Assembly: GCF_900188355.1 (NCBI RefSeq)
Contig: NZ_FZNX01000006.1
Location: 1-64,000 of the forward strand
Source of the DNA: Lutibacter flavus
GTDB lineage: Bacteria > Bacteroidota > Bacteroidia > Flavobacteriales > Flavobacteriaceae
DNA length: 64,000 nt
Direction of reading: 5' to 3'
Numbering within the stretch: the stretch's first letter is position 1; each line of letters opens with the position of its first letter. The position numbers were made by a program, and so were the translations under genes. Shown here piece after piece: positions 8,782 through 19,727 of the stretch. Under the pieces are notes generated by a model, which worked only from the letters and a program-made list of their open reading frames with translations, did not search any database and was not told the DNA's origin.

Positions 8782-8817
8782 AGCTCCGTAATGTATTTTT
8801 TTCAATTACGGGCTTTT
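8782..8817 (+). terminator. Probable terminator of the tail-collar operon
   Basis: A 7-base stem (CCGTAAT 8786-8792 with ATTACGG 8805-8811), extended by AGC/GCT across a one-base bulge, is followed by TTT. It lies 83 bases after the last collar gene. The remainder of the 215-base gap to 8918 shows no clear consensus promoter. Confidence 0.6.
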
Positions 8818-8917
8818 ACTTACTAAATTCCAATTGCATTATAATTAGTCATATTTAGAAATCCTATTAAATTTAAAAGCATAAATACCCCAATTAAAAT
8901 ACTTACAAACTAATACT

Positions 8918-11900
8918 ATGAAAAAAATTACATTATTTGTAGCGCTAATAATATTTAGCCTAATTGGACATGCACAAACGGTTCTAGCGCCAGGGGATAT
9001 CGCTTTTATAGGAAGTAATACCGATTCCGGAAGTACCACAAATGATAATGCCACTTTTGTACTTTTAAAGGATATCGACGCTGCTACTACAATTATTTTT
9101 ACTGATAGAGGATGGAATGATACCTCTGGATTTACGAATGTAGCCGGCGACGGAGAGTTTACCTGGACTTCTGGCATACCTAGATCTGCAGGTGATATTA
9201 TTACTATTGATCTTTCAAGTGGTGTATTAAGTAATAGTGGTGTATATTCTATTAGTGGAGATCAATTATTTGCCATTCAAGGAAGTATTGCATCTCCAAC
9301 ATTTATAGCAGGGTTACATTTTAATATTGAACCTGGAACTGGAGATTCAAATTGGGACAATGTGTCAGACAATAACGATGAATCTCATTTACCAAATACA
9401 TTAACTACCGGAGATACTGCTGTTCGTCTTGTTGGGAATCCTTCAGGTTTGGAAGAAGATAATTTTCAATTTAGTTGCGCAATAGCAGGTAGCAATCCAA
9501 TTTCTGGTACACCAGCTCAAATAAGGGCAATTTTACATAATGCATCTAATTGGAATACGAATACATCTTCCGGTTATAACCCTCCGGCTGAAGCAGGATG
9601 TAGTATAACTGTAATAGTTGGTTCTGATACTACAGATCCAGTTATTACTTGTGCTCCTACTCCTGGCCCAATTACAGCAGGAAATAGTGGAACAGCAACC
9701 ATTCCAAACTTAGTAACTGGAACTACCGCTACGGATGACATTTCAGCTCCAGGAGCGATAATAATTACCCAATCTCCTGCAGCGGGAACAATAGTGAGTT
9801 CAGGTGTTCATACTGTGATTTTAACAGCAACAGATGAAGCTGGAAACACGGATACTTGTGCAATTAACGTAACTGTAAACGAACCAGCTTCAACTACTTT
9901 AAGTGCTGGAGATATCGCTTTTGTTGGTTTTAATTTGGACGGAACAGATTCTTTTGCATTTATTCTTTTAAAAGATATTATTGCAGGAACACATATTCGA
10001 TTTACAGATTGTGGAATTACAAATCCAAACACAATAAGTTGTGCTGGAACTGGTGAAGGTACCGCAACTTGGTACTCATCCTCTGCTGGTACAGCAGGTG
10101 ATGTAATTACTTTACCAGGTAGTTTTATTACAGGAAGCACACTGGCTTCCATAGGAGATCAAATATTTGCCTATCAAGGGACTTCTTCAACACCCACTTT
10201 TATTGCTGGTATTCATAGTAATATAGAAAGTGGAACCAATGATGCTGATTGGGATGGTCAAAACACTACTAATGATGAATCAGCACTTCCTAATCAGCTT
10301 ATAAATGGAGTAAATGCCATTAGATTACATAATTCGGAAGTTGAAGTTGATAACTGGCAATTTGATTGTTCTCTAGTTCCAGGGGGTGCTCCTCTTACGG
10401 GAACACCTGCTAATATTGCAGCAACAATAAATAATCTTGCCTATTGGATTCATAACGATACTACAGAATATTCACCGACTTACAATAGTGGTTGCTCATT
10501 TAGTGTTGTTATTTCTGGCGATACAACATCTCCTGTAATTTCAGACTGTGGTCCAACACCAGCAGATATTACTGCTGACACATCAGGAAATACCAGCGTA
10601 CCTGATTTAACAACTGCTGTAATTGCAACCGATGATGTTACAACTATACCTAATTTAACAATTATACAATCACCTTCAGCTGGTACAACTATTACAGCTG
10701 GTGTAACCACTGTAACATTATATGTTTCTGATGAGGCTGGTAATACTGCAACTTGTACGATAGATTTAACTGTAAACAATATAGTAGCAACAACATTAGT
10801 TGCTGGAGACATTGCTTTTATAGGTATTAATCAAGATGGTGATGATTCTTTCGCTTTTGTTTTATTAAAAAACATCTTGGCAGGAACTAATATAACATTT
10901 ACAGATTGTGGAGTTACAGACCCAAACACTATAAGCTGTAACGGCGTGAGTGATTCAAGTTATACATGGTTTTCTGCAACCGATCAATCGGCAGGGACTG
11001 TAATTGAACTTCAAGGAAATTCTATTGGCGTTTCATTCTCAAATTTAGGTGATCAATTATTTGCTTACCAAGGGTCTTCTGCAAGTCCAACATTTATTGC
11101 TGGAATTCATACTTCGGCAATAACAGGAACATCTGATGGGAATTGGGATGGATCAAATAGCGATGGAAATACATCTGCACTTCCCGATCAACTTACCAAT
11201 GGCACAAATGCTGTGAGACTTCATAATACGGAAACTGAAGTTGATAACTGGCAATTTGATTGCTCTCTAGTTCCAGGTGGTGCTCCTATTTCAGGAACAC
11301 CTGTCGAACTTGCTGCAATTTTCAACGATATTCAATATTGGATTTTTAATGATACTACACCTTACAATCCTGCAGCTTATTCAAGTTGTAGTTTAATTGT
11401 TTCATCCTTTGAAGCCCCTAATGATTTCTGTTTAAATGCTGGGGTACAAACTTCACTTAGTGGAGGAACACCATCAGGTGGAGTTTATTCAGGACCTGGA
11501 GTTACAGATGACGGTAATGGAACAACATATAGTTTTGACCCTGCAGCAGCTGGCCTAGGTGTACATACCTTAACATACACAAACGGAACTCCTTTAACCG
11601 ATAACATAGAAGTGTTTGCACTGCCAGTGGCAGCTTTTACTGCCCTTCCAGATCTTTGTCTCGATGCAGGTGTACAAACTGGTCTTGGTAGCGGCACGCC
11701 AACGGGTGGAATATACTCAGGATCTGGTGTTACCGATGATGGAAATGGAACAACTTATAGTTTTGACCCTGCAGCAGCTGGAGTAGGAGTTCATGCAATA
11801 ACATACAATTTTACAGATGGAAACGGATGTTCAGGATCAGCAAATGACAATGTTGAAGTTTTCGGATTACCAACTTTAACTTTTACATCCCCAGCAGATC

Positions 11901-14900
11901 TTTGTGTTGATGCAGGTGTGCAAACTAGTCTTGGTGGAGCAACTCCATCAGGAGGTGTTTATTCAGGACCTGGTGTTACTGATGATGGAAATGGAACAAC
12001 CTATAGTTTTGACCCAGCAGCAGCTGGAGTAGGAGTTCATGCAATAACATACAACTTTACAGATGGAAATGGATGTTCAAATTCTGCTTCTGATAGTTTA
12101 GAAGTATTTGCTTTACCAACCGTAACTTTTACTGCTCTTCCAGATCTTTGTCTCGATGCAGGCGTACAAGCTGGACTAGGGGGAGCAACGCCAACGGGTG
12201 GTGTATACTCAGGACCTGGTGTTACCGACGATGGAAATGGCACAACCTATAGTTTTGACCCAGCTGCTGCCGGTGTTGGAGTTCACACAATTACATATTC
12301 TTTTACCGATACCAATGGATGTTCAAATTCTGCTTCTGATGATGTAGAAGTATTTACTTTACCAGTGGTAACTTTTACTGCACTCGCAGATCTATGTCTT
12401 GACGCAGGCGTACAAGCTGGTCTTGGCGGAGGAACTTCAACTGGTGGTGTTTATTCAGGACCTGGTGTTACTGACGATGGAAATGGAACAACTTATAGTT
12501 TTGACCCAGCAGCAGCTGGTGTTGGAACACATACAATTACTTATACTTTTACCAATACTAATGGATGCTCAGGGAGTGAGTCAGATAATGTTGAAGTTTT
12601 CGGATTGCCAACTGTAACTTTTACCGCACCTTCTGATCTTTGTGTTGATGCAGGGGTACAAGCTGGACTTGGTGGGGCAACTGCTTCAGGAGGAGTTTAT
12701 TCAGGACCTGGTGTTACTGATGATGGAAATGGAACAACCTATAGTTTTGACCCTGCAACAACTGGTGTTGGAACACATACGCTAACTTATACTTTTACAG
12801 ATGTCAATGGATGTTCAAATTCTACTTCTGATGATATTGAAGTATTTGCTTTACCAACCGTAACTTTTACTGCACCTGCTGATCTTTGTATTGATGCAGG
12901 AGTACAAACTGGCCTTGGTGGCGGAACGCCAATGGGTGGTGTATACTCAGGACCTGGTGTTACCGACGATGGAAATGGAATGACATATAGTTTTGACCCG
13001 GCAGCCGCAGGAGTAGGAGTTCATACAATAACATACAACTTTATAGATGGAAACGGATGTTCAAATTCTGCTTCTGATGGTGTAGAAGTATTTGCTTTAC
13101 CAGTGGTAACTTTTACAGCCCCTCCAGATCTTTGTATAGACGCTGGAGTTCAAGCTGGAATGGGTGGTGGAACTTCAACAGGAGGTGTTTATTCAGGACC
13201 TGGTGTTACCAACGATGGAAACGGAATGACCTATAGTTTCGATCCAGCAGCAGCTGGAGTTGGAGTTCATACAATAACATACAATTTTACAGATGGAAAT
13301 GGATGTTCAAATTCTGCTTCTGATGGTGTAGAAGTATTTTCTTTACCAACTGTAACTTTTATAGCCCCTTCAGATCTTTGTATAGACGCTGGAGTTCAAG
13401 CTGGACTGAGTGGTGGAACTTCAACAGGAGGTGTTTATTCAGGATCTGGTGTTACCGACGATGGAAACGGAATGACCTATAGTTTCGATCCAGCAGCAGC
13501 TGGAGTTGGAATTCATACAATTACTTATGATTTTACAGATGGAAATGGATGTTCAAATTCTGCTTCTGATGATATTGAAGTATTTGTTTTACCAACCGTA
13601 ACTTTTACTGCACCTGCTGATCTTTGTATTGATGCAGGAGTACAAACTGGCCTTGGTGGCGGAACGCCAATGGGTGGTGTATATTCAGGACCTGGTGTTA
13701 CCGACGATGGAAATGGAATGACCTATAGTTTTGACTCGGCAGCAGCTGGTGTTGGAACACATATGCTAACATATACATTTACTGATACTAATGGATGTAC
13801 AGCTAGTGTATCAGATAACATAGAGGTATTTGCTTTACCAACTGTTACATTTACAGCTCCAGCAAATCTTTGTATAGACGCAGGTGTACAAGTTGGTCTG
13901 GGTAGTGGAACACCAATTGAAGGAACTGTTACAGGAGATATGGGAGTTTACTCAGGACCAGGAGTTACCGATGATGGTAACGGAATGACCTATAGCTTTG
14001 ACCCAGCGACAGCTGGTGTTGGAATACATACTATAACCTATACTTATACTGGTGGAAATACTTGTATTAGTAGTGCAACGGACAATTTAGAGGTATTTGC
14101 TTTACCAGTTGTTGCTTTTACTGCTCCATCTGACTTGTGTGTTGATGCAGGTGTACAAGCTGGACTAGGTGGTGGAACACCAATTGAAGGAACTATTGCA
14201 GAAGATATGGGAGTTTACTCAGGATCAGGAATTACTGATGATGGAAATGGAATGACCTATAGTTTTGACCCGGCAGCAGCTGGTGTTGGAACACATACTA
14301 TAACCTATACTTATACTGATGGAAATACTTGTATTAGCAGTGCCTCGGACAATTTAGAGGTATTTGCTTTACCAGTTGTAACATTTACAGCGCCAGCTAG
14401 TCCATATTGCCCTAACACAATATCAACTGACCTTGGAGGAGGATCTCCAGCCGGAGGCGTTTATTCTGGCCCAGGTGTTACAGATGATGGTAATGGATTA
14501 ACTTATACTTTTGATTCAAGTATATCGGGTGAAGGAATTATTACTATTACCTATACATTTACAAATACTAACGGATGCACATCTAGTGTCTCTGAAGATG
14601 TTACTGTAGAAGATAATATACCTCCAACGGTTGTTACTCAAAATAGTACAGTTTATTTAAATGAAAATGGACAAGCAACTTTAAGCGCTTCTGCTGTTAA
14701 TAATGGCTCTTCAGATTCTTGTGAAATAGCTTCAATAACAGTTTTTCCAAATACTTTTACTTGTGCAGATTTTGGAGAAAACACAGTTACTTTAACCGTA
14801 ACAGATGTTAATGGTAATGTAGCATCAGAGGATGCAATTGTTTCCGTAAAAGACAACATTCCACCAACAGCAGTTTGTAAAAACCTTACTTTAGAGTTAG

Positions 14901-16984
14901 ATGAAAATGGAGAGGTTAAGATAGCTCCAAAAGATATAGACAATGGCTCAACCGATAATTGTATAGCCCTAGCTTTAGGATTTAAAATTAATAACACACA
15001 GTATTTTACAGAACAAACGTTAGACTGTTCTTTTATAGGAGAAAATCAAATTGAATTGATAGTTAGAGATGGTGGAGGAAATAAATCCAGTTGTTTTGCA
15101 ACTGTAACAGTTTTAGAAACCGCTGCTCCTAATGTATTAGTACAAAATATAACTATTGAATTAGATGAAGATGGTGCTGCAAGTATTGTTGTTGCTGACA
15201 TTGATAATGGTAGTTTTGATAATTGTGAAATTGAAACATTAGCTATAGACATTACAGACTTTGATTGTACTAACGTAGGTGAAAATGCGGTTTCCTTAAC
15301 CGTTACTGACGTGAACGGAAATAGCGCAAGTGCTGATGCAATTGTAACTGTTGAAGATAATAATACTCCTACTGTAATAACTCAAAATATTTCTGTGGAA
15401 CTAGATGCTGATGGAAATGCAACAATTACTCCTGAAGAAATTGATAATGGTTCAACTGACAATTGTGAAATAGCTTCTTTAGCATTAGACATTACTACTT
15501 TTGATTGTGCTAACATTGGAGAAAATACGGTTTCCTTAACTGTTATTGATGTGAATGGAAATAGTACAAGTGAAAATGCTGTGGTTACTGTTGAAGACAA
15601 CCTTGCTCCTACTGTAATTACACAAAATATTACTGTACAATTGGATGCTGATGGAAACGCAACTATTTCAGTTGATGCCATAAACTACGGTTCTTTTGAC
15701 AATTGTGAAATTGAAAGTTTAGTTTTAGATACCACAACATTTGATTGTACTAACATTGGTGAAAATAATGTGATACTTACAGTTACCGATGTAAATGGAA
15801 ATAGTGCAAGTGCTGATGCAATTGTAACTGTTGAAGATAATAGTGCGCCTACTGTAATTGCGCAAAATATAACTGTTGAATTAGACGCTGATGGTGTTGC
15901 AAACATCGTTTTTGCTGACATTGATAATGGTTCTTTGGATAATTGTGGTATTGATGTTATGAGTATTAATGTTAGTTCTTTTGATTGTAGTTCTGTGGGT
16001 GAAAATATTGTAACATTATCTGCTACGGATATTCATGGTAACAGTGCCAATACTTCTGCCACTGTAACAATTGTAGACACTGTGATGCCTATTACAAGTT
16101 GTGTAGCTCCGTTTAGTTTAGCTTTAGATGATACAGGAAGTGCAACTATTTCAGTTGATGATATAAATAATGGAAGTTCTGATAATTGCGAAATTGCTTC
16201 CATAGAAATTGATAAAGACTCTTTTGATTGTAATGATGTTGGTGACAATTTGGTTACTTTAACAGTAACTGATACGAACGGCAATAGTGATACTTGTACA
16301 ACTACAATTACTATTGAAGATAGTACTGATCCGCTTGTAATTACTCAAAATATTTCTGTTGAGTTAGATAGTAATGGAAATGCAACAATAGCTGCTCAAG
16401 ATATTGATGATGGAAGTTTTGATGCTTGCGGTATCGCTTCTATGAGTTTAGATATCACAACCTTTAATTGTCCAACGTTAGATGATCATACTGTAACATT
16501 AACTGTTACAGACAATGCTGGTAACAGCACATCTGAAATGGCATTGGTAACCTTTACTTCTGATGATTTAGACAATGATTTAATTGCTGATGCATGTGAT
16601 AATGATCTTGATGGTGATGGCGTTGATAATTCAATAGATAATTGTCCAACAGTTTCAAACTCAAATCAGGCAGATTTAGACAGAAATGGAATTGGAGATA
16701 TTTGCGATGAAGGTGAACTAGAAATCCCAAGAGGATTCTCTCCTAATGGAGATGGAACAAATGATGAATTTATTATTGCAGGATTACATAAACATCCTAA
16801 CAATAGTATTCAAATTTATAATCGCTATGGAAATATGGTGTATGAATCCAATGCATATCAAAACTATTGGGATGGTATTGGAAACAAAAAGGAAAGACGA
16901 CTCCCTGCTGCTCCGTACTTTTATGTACTAAGTATTAATGGCGGTAGTAAAATTGTTAAAGGTTGGGTATACATCAATTATTAA
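8918..16984 (+). CDS. Giant repeat-rich surface adhesin with T9SS type B sorting domain
   Basis: This 2688-residue protein starts with a signal peptide ([20 protein letters not shown]). Three related ~210-residue domains follow, starting near residues 22, 326 and 626 (each opens AGDIAF.G and contains FTD and DNWQF/ED.FQF motifs); HYR-like segments with paired Cys separate them. Residues 831-1897 are 13 Ig/PKD-like repeats of ~82 residues (motifs [34 protein letters not shown]). Residues 1898-2548 are eight HYR-like repeats (DNxxPTVITQN, [21 protein letters not shown]). Residues ~2549-2600 are thrombospondin-3-like calcium-binding repeats ([15 protein letters not shown]). Residues ~2601-2688 are the gliding motility-associated / T9SS type B C-terminal domain ([31 protein letters not shown]). 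It is thus a secreted, surface-attached fibre of SprB-like logic. A PorP/SprF gene follows after 12 bases. Ligand unknown. Confidence 0.93.
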   Translation: MKKITLFVALIIFSLIGHAQTVLAPGDIAFIGSNTDSGSTTNDNATFVLLKDIDAATTIIFTDRGWNDTSGFTNVAGDGEFTWTSGIPRSAGDIITIDLSSGVLSNSGVYSISGDQLFAIQGSIASPTFIAGLHFNIEPGTGDSNWDNVSDNNDESHLPNTLTTGDTAVRLVGNPSGLEEDNFQFSCAIAGSNPISGTPAQIRAILHNASNWNTNTSSGYNPPAEAGCSITVIVGSDTTDPVITCAPTPGPITAGNSGTATIPNLVTGTTATDDISAPGAIIITQSPAAGTIVSSGVHTVILTATDEAGNTDTCAINVTVNEPASTTLSAGDIAFVGFNLDGTDSFAFILLKDIIAGTHIRFTDCGITNPNTISCAGTGEGTATWYSSSAGTAGDVITLPGSFITGSTLASIGDQIFAYQGTSSTPTFIAGIHSNIESGTNDADWDGQNTTNDESALPNQLINGVNAIRLHNSEVEVDNWQFDCSLVPGGAPLTGTPANIAATINNLAYWIHNDTTEYSPTYNSGCSFSVVISGDTTSPVISDCGPTPADITADTSGNTSVPDLTTAVIATDDVTTIPNLTIIQSPSAGTTITAGVTTVTLYVSDEAGNTATCTIDLTVNNIVATTLVAGDIAFIGINQDGDDSFAFVLLKNILAGTNITFTDCGVTDPNTISCNGVSDSSYTWFSATDQSAGTVIELQGNSIGVSFSNLGDQLFAYQGSSASPTFIAGIHTSAITGTSDGNWDGSNSDGNTSALPDQLTNGTNAVRLHNTETEVDNWQFDCSLVPGGAPISGTPVELAAIFNDIQYWIFNDTTPYNPAAYSSCSLIVSSFEAPNDFCLNAGVQTSLSGGTPSGGVYSGPGVTDDGNGTTYSFDPAAAGLGVHTLTYTNGTPLTDNIEVFALPVAAFTALPDLCLDAGVQTGLGSGTPTGGIYSGSGVTDDGNGTTYSFDPAAAGVGVHAITYNFTDGNGCSGSANDNVEVFGLPTLTFTSPADLCVDAGVQTSLGGATPSGGVYSGPGVTDDGNGTTYSFDPAAAGVGVHAITYNFTDGNGCSNSASDSLEVFALPTVTFTALPDLCLDAGVQAGLGGATPTGGVYSGPGVTDDGNGTTYSFDPAAAGVGVHTITYSFTDTNGCSNSASDDVEVFTLPVVTFTALADLCLDAGVQAGLGGGTSTGGVYSGPGVTDDGNGTTYSFDPAAAGVGTHTITYTFTNTNGCSGSESDNVEVFGLPTVTFTAPSDLCVDAGVQAGLGGATASGGVYSGPGVTDDGNGTTYSFDPATTGVGTHTLTYTFTDVNGCSNSTSDDIEVFALPTVTFTAPADLCIDAGVQTGLGGGTPMGGVYSGPGVTDDGNGMTYSFDPAAAGVGVHTITYNFIDGNGCSNSASDGVEVFALPVVTFTAPPDLCIDAGVQAGMGGGTSTGGVYSGPGVTNDGNGMTYSFDPAAAGVGVHTITYNFTDGNGCSNSASDGVEVFSLPTVTFIAPSDLCIDAGVQAGLSGGTSTGGVYSGSGVTDDGNGMTYSFDPAAAGVGIHTITYDFTDGNGCSNSASDDIEVFVLPTVTFTAPADLCIDAGVQTGLGGGTPMGGVYSGPGVTDDGNGMTYSFDSAAAGVGTHMLTYTFTDTNGCTASVSDNIEVFALPTVTFTAPANLCIDAGVQVGLGSGTPIEGTVTGDMGVYSGPGVTDDGNGMTYSFDPATAGVGIHTITYTYTGGNTCISSATDNLEVFALPVVAFTAPSDLCVDAGVQAGLGGGTPIEGTIAEDMGVYSGSGITDDGNGMTYSFDPAAAGVGTHTITYTYTDGNTCISSASDNLEVFALPVVTFTAPASPYCPNTISTDLGGGSPAGGVYSGPGVTDDGNGLTYTFDSSISGEGIITITYTFTNTNGCTSSVSEDVTVEDNIPPTVVTQNSTVYLNENGQATLSASAVNNGSSDSCEIASITVFPNTFTCADFGENTVTLTVTDVNGNVASEDAIVSVKDNIPPTAVCKNLTLELDENGEVKIAPKDIDNGSTDNCIALALGFKINNTQYFTEQTLDCSFIGENQIELIVRDGGGNKSSCFATVTVLETAAPNVLVQNITIELDEDGAASIVVADIDNGSFDNCEIETLAIDITDFDCTNVGENAVSLTVTDVNGNSASADAIVTVEDNNTPTVITQNISVELDADGNATITPEEIDNGSTDNCEIASLALDITTFDCANIGENTVSLTVIDVNGNSTSENAVVTVEDNLAPTVITQNITVQLDADGNATISVDAINYGSFDNCEIESLVLDTTTFDCTNIGENNVILTVTDVNGNSASADAIVTVEDNSAPTVIAQNITVELDADGVANIVFADIDNGSLDNCGIDVMSINVSSFDCSSVGENIVTLSATDIHGNSANTSATVTIVDTVMPITSCVAPFSLALDDTGSATISVDDINNGSSDNCEIASIEIDKDSFDCNDVGDNLVTLTVTDTNGNSDTCTTTITIEDSTDPLVITQNISVELDSNGNATIAAQDIDDGSFDACGIASMSLDITTFNCPTLDDHTVTLTVTDNAGNSTSEMALVTFTSDDLDNDLIADACDNDLDGDGVDNSIDNCPTVSNSNQADLDRNGIGDICDEGELEIPRGFSPNGDGTNDEFIIAGLHKHPNNSIQIYNRYGNMVYESNAYQNYWDGIGNKKERRLPAAPYFYVLSINGGSKIVKGWVYINY
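11408..14608 (+). repeat. 13 tandem Ig/PKD-like coding repeats (~246 bp period)
   Basis: Each unit encodes ~82 residues with a conserved LC(I/V/L)DAGVQ start and an NGC motif, so each probably forms one domain with a disulfide. Unit starts are near 11408, 11638, 11880, 12127, 12373, 12616, 12862, 13108, 13354, 13600, 13846, 14116 and 14386. Units 11 and 12 carry an extra ~7-residue insertion ([10 protein letters not shown] / [10 protein letters not shown]). Unit 1 lacks the NGC segment and unit 13 has diverged. Confidence 0.9.
14609..16561 (+). repeat. Eight tandem HYR-like coding repeats (~243 bp period)
   Basis: Each unit encodes about 81 residues of the pattern (E/D)DNxxPTVxTQNxxVELDxDGxA, followed by DNGSxDNCEI, FDCxxxGEN and [11 protein letters not shown]. 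The two Cys per unit are regularly placed. Units 4-6 are the most alike, and unit 7 is the most diverged at its start. Confidence 0.88.
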
Positions 16985-16996
16985 GAAAAAAATCAA

Positions 16997-17983
16997 ATGA
17001 AAAATATATTAAAACAACTCGTAATTGTAAGTGCTTTTTTAGTAATTCTAAAAAGTAATGCGCAACAAGATCCTTTATATACGCAATACTATAATAACTT
17101 TAGCTTAATCAATCCTGCCTACGCTGGTAGTCACGGATTGTTTACTGCTACGGCCAATATTCGCAGCCAATGGGCTGGTGAAGCCGGAAGTCCGGAAACA
17201 CAAACCTTATCGCTGCATGGAGCTACAGGTAAAAATGTGGGATTGGGTTTGTCCATTGTTAATGATAAAGTATATGTATTAAAAGAAACAGATATTTACG
17301 CAGATTTTTCTTATTCTATTTATCCTTCTGAATCTTCAACACTGGCTTTTGGTTTAAAAGCAGGGGGTAGCTTTTTAGATGTAAACTTATTAGAATTAGG
17401 TATTGAAAATGACAACCTGTTTAGTGAAAACATTAGTGAGTTTAATCCGAATATTGGAGCTGGAGTATTTTATTATACTGACCGATTTTTTGCAAGTTTA
17501 TCTACAGTAAATATTTTAAAAAGTAAACATTATGATAAAAACAGCACGGTGGTTTCCAGTGCTTCTGATGAAATGATTTTTTATATCTCTTCCGGTTATG
17601 TTTTTGATTTAGGGGATGCTTTTAAATTGAGACCTTCTTTTATGATGAGAGGCGCAAATGGAAGTCCGCTTTCTACAGATATCTCGGCGAGTATCTTATG
17701 GCTTGATAAATTGGAGTTCGGAATCTCGCACAGAATTGATGAATCCGTATCAGGACTCTTTCAACTCCGTTTAACTGATAACTTAAAAGTAGGTTATACC
17801 TATGATGCTATTACTTCTGACTTATCCAATTATAATAACGGATCACACGAATTTAGTATCATCCTAAATCTTGGTCAAAACAAAAGAAGCGATCATAAAA
17901 GACAGCCGCCACTTTATTGGATGAAAAAGAAAAACTCAGAAGAGATACAAAAAATGGATGATGAAGAAGAAATAGAAGAATAG
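16997..17983 (+). CDS. PorP/SprF family type IX secretion outer-membrane protein
   Basis: The 328-residue protein has a signal peptide ending near KSNAQ and then the family's N-terminal signature: QQDPLYTQYYNN, INPAYAGS and RSQWAG. The rest shows alternating strands of an outer-membrane beta-barrel with a charged C-terminal tail (KKKNSEEIQKMDDEEEIEE). PorP/SprF proteins are known to be encoded just downstream of T9SS type B substrates and to anchor or help secrete that substrate (for example SprF with SprB in Flavobacterium johnsoniae). The 12-base gap to the 2688-residue adhesin makes it the likely dedicated partner. Confidence 0.92.
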   Translation: MKNILKQLVIVSAFLVILKSNAQQDPLYTQYYNNFSLINPAYAGSHGLFTATANIRSQWAGEAGSPETQTLSLHGATGKNVGLGLSIVNDKVYVLKETDIYADFSYSIYPSESSTLAFGLKAGGSFLDVNLLELGIENDNLFSENISEFNPNIGAGVFYYTDRFFASLSTVNILKSKHYDKNSTVVSSASDEMIFYISSGYVFDLGDAFKLRPSFMMRGANGSPLSTDISASILWLDKLEFGISHRIDESVSGLFQLRLTDNLKVGYTYDAITSDLSNYNNGSHEFSIILNLGQNKRSDHKRQPPLYWMKKKNSEEIQKMDDEEEIEE

Positions 17984-18021
17984 ATACTTTCTAAACAATT
18001 CTTATCCTTATTTATTAAAAC

Positions 18022-18052
18022 AAAAAAACCAAGCAAATTGCTTGGTTTTTTT
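18022..18052. terminator. Bidirectional terminator
   Basis: A perfect 13-base stem (18022-18034 with 18040-18052, core AACCAAGC/GCTTGGTT) with an AAATT loop has A and T runs on its flanks. It separates the plus-strand adhesin operon from the minus-strand MscS gene and works in either direction. Confidence 0.92.
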
Positions 18053-18065
18053 GTTTTAATAAATA

Positions 18066-19658
18066 TTATTTGATCTTATCAATAATAGCGTTTATTCGTT
18101 TTTCTTCAGCATTATATTTTGTTGCTAAACCTTTTTTCTCTGGAAATTGCTCTATCATAACTGTTGTAGAAGGGAATGCAAATTCAACACCTAAATCAGC
18201 TGCTAATCCTAAAATTTTCATATGTAAACTATGTTTAGAAGCTTGTTCAGAATTCCAATCTAATTGAACAAAATATACATTCAAAAGTATTAATAATGAA
18301 GAATCTCCAAACCCTGAAAATTCAACATTAAAAGCATCATCACGTGTATCTGGATGCAATTCTATAATTTTTCTAACTCCTTTTACAAAAGCATCAATAA
18401 GTTCAGGTGGTGTATCATAACGCACTCCTAAATTGGTTGTATATCTTCTAAATGCACGTAAACCTTTGTTATTTACCACCATTTCAGACAAAGCACTATT
18501 AGGTATTTGAAAAACGGAAGTGTCTGCAGCTCTCACAGTTGTGGATCTAAACCCAACTGTTTCAACTGTTCCAACAACAGTTCCAGCCTCAATCCAATCA
18601 CCAATATGGAATGGCTTATCAACAAAAATCATTACGGTACCAATCAAGTTCTTTACCGTATCCTGCGAGGCCAATGCAACAGCAATACCTCCAATGGAAG
18701 CTCCAGCAATAACAGTTACAGGCTCAATCCCAAAAAGAGTAAGTAATTTAAGAAACCCAACAAATATTACTACACCTTTTAAAAAATTATATAAAATTGG
18801 AACTAATTGATCATCTAATTTCCCGTGTGTAGTTTCCGCATAATCAGCATAAATATCTACAATTACTCTCACTAATTTTAAGAACACATAAATCCAAAAA
18901 ACCGTAACCATTATATTTAATGCTAAAAATATTACAGAGTTTATATCTAATGGTAATGTTAATGAAGGTAGTTCTCTCTTAATAAACCAAATTAATAACA
19001 AAAAAACAATTGGACGTGTTAATTTTTTTAATGCTAATTTAATTTTATCATTAGATTTACGAATAATCCAAAATTGCAATTTTCGCAAAATGAGATAAAC
19101 TATTTTTTTCAAAATATAAAATAAACCAAAACAAATAAGTGCTAAAATTAGCAACCCCAAATATTGCCATAATTCTATTTTAAAAAATTTTTTATGCCCA
19201 ATTTCAGGAATTATTTGTTGTAATTTTTCAGTATACCAAGGGAATATACTTTTATAAAGCGCATTAATATTGCTGGTAGTTTCATATGAATAATACCAAT
19301 TACCTCCTACCCTTTCAACATAAACTTCTGGCAACCTATATGGGAATAATACATACCTGTTTTCAAGTTTATAATCAGTAGTATCTGAAAATTTTCCATA
19401 TTTAGGAACTTTGGAAAAATCAACTTTCAGCCCTTTCCCATCCAGTATTTTCTTTAATTTAATTGCTATTTCTTCAGCTTCTTCTCCTTCAAAACCATAA
19501 ATTGTTTGTGCTGATTTTGCTGGCTCATAAGAATTTGGTTGTAAAAAATACAAATGCGTATAAATAGTTGAATTTGGATTACTTAAATCAACCTTAATCT
19601 CATTTTGAGCAATGAGTGTAGATGAAAGCAATAAAAAAAATAAAATTATTTTCTTCAT
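18066..19658 (-). CDS. MscS-family mechanosensitive ion channel
   Basis: The 530-residue protein opens with a signal peptide (MKKIILFFLLLSSTLIAQ), an extra ~130-residue periplasmic domain, then several membrane segments (about residues 165-320). The MscS core is clear: the pore helix and turn GASIGGIAVALASQDTVKN, the FVDKPFHIGDWIEAG beta-domain and IPNSALSEMVVNN. It releases solutes on hypo-osmotic shock in the inner membrane. The frame extends to a TTG at 19682, but the ATG at 19658 gives a proper signal peptide, and the TTG lies inside a promoter-like box (TAATTTTG read on the minus strand, 19687-19680). The gene after ygiQ on the same strand is 69 bases apart. Confidence 0.9.
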   Translation of the reverse strand: MKKIILFFLLLSSTLIAQNEIKVDLSNPNSTIYTHLYFLQPNSYEPAKSAQTIYGFEGEEAEEIAIKLKKILDGKGLKVDFSKVPKYGKFSDTTDYKLENRYVLFPYRLPEVYVERVGGNWYYSYETTSNINALYKSIFPWYTEKLQQIIPEIGHKKFFKIELWQYLGLLILALICFGLFYILKKIVYLILRKLQFWIIRKSNDKIKLALKKLTRPIVFLLLIWFIKRELPSLTLPLDINSVIFLALNIMVTVFWIYVFLKLVRVIVDIYADYAETTHGKLDDQLVPILYNFLKGVVIFVGFLKLLTLFGIEPVTVIAGASIGGIAVALASQDTVKNLIGTVMIFVDKPFHIGDWIEAGTVVGTVETVGFRSTTVRAADTSVFQIPNSALSEMVVNNKGLRAFRRYTTNLGVRYDTPPELIDAFVKGVRKIIELHPDTRDDAFNVEFSGFGDSSLLILLNVYFVQLDWNSEQASKHSLHMKILGLAADLGVEFAFPSTTVMIEQFPEKKGLATKYNAEEKRINAIIDKIK

Positions 19659-19679
19659 TCTAATAGTGTTAATTTTTTT

Positions 19680-19687
19680 CAAAATTA
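19680..19687 (-). promoter_or_regulatory. Candidate -7 box for the MscS gene
   Basis: On the minus strand TAATTTTG fits the TANNTTTG element and lies about 22 bases before the ATG at 19658. No TTG is found at the usual 17-23 base spacing, so this is only a half promoter. Confidence 0.35.
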
Positions 19688-19727
19688 AGATTTTTCTTCT
19701 TAGAAGTAATTGTATTCTATGGAAATA

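Noticed and set aside
11408-14608. Possible CRISPR-like or non-coding tandem array
   Set aside because: The 246-base period keeps frame, has coding-type variation and is part of one long protein.
8918-16984. Several open frames on the minus strand and in other plus frames within the adhesin gene
   Set aside because: They mirror the periodic coding repeats, have no plausible start context and would overlap a clear full-length gene.
19659-19682. TTG-started extension of the MscS protein
   Set aside because: It would put MKKINTIR before a complete signal peptide, and the TTG lies in a promoter-like box.
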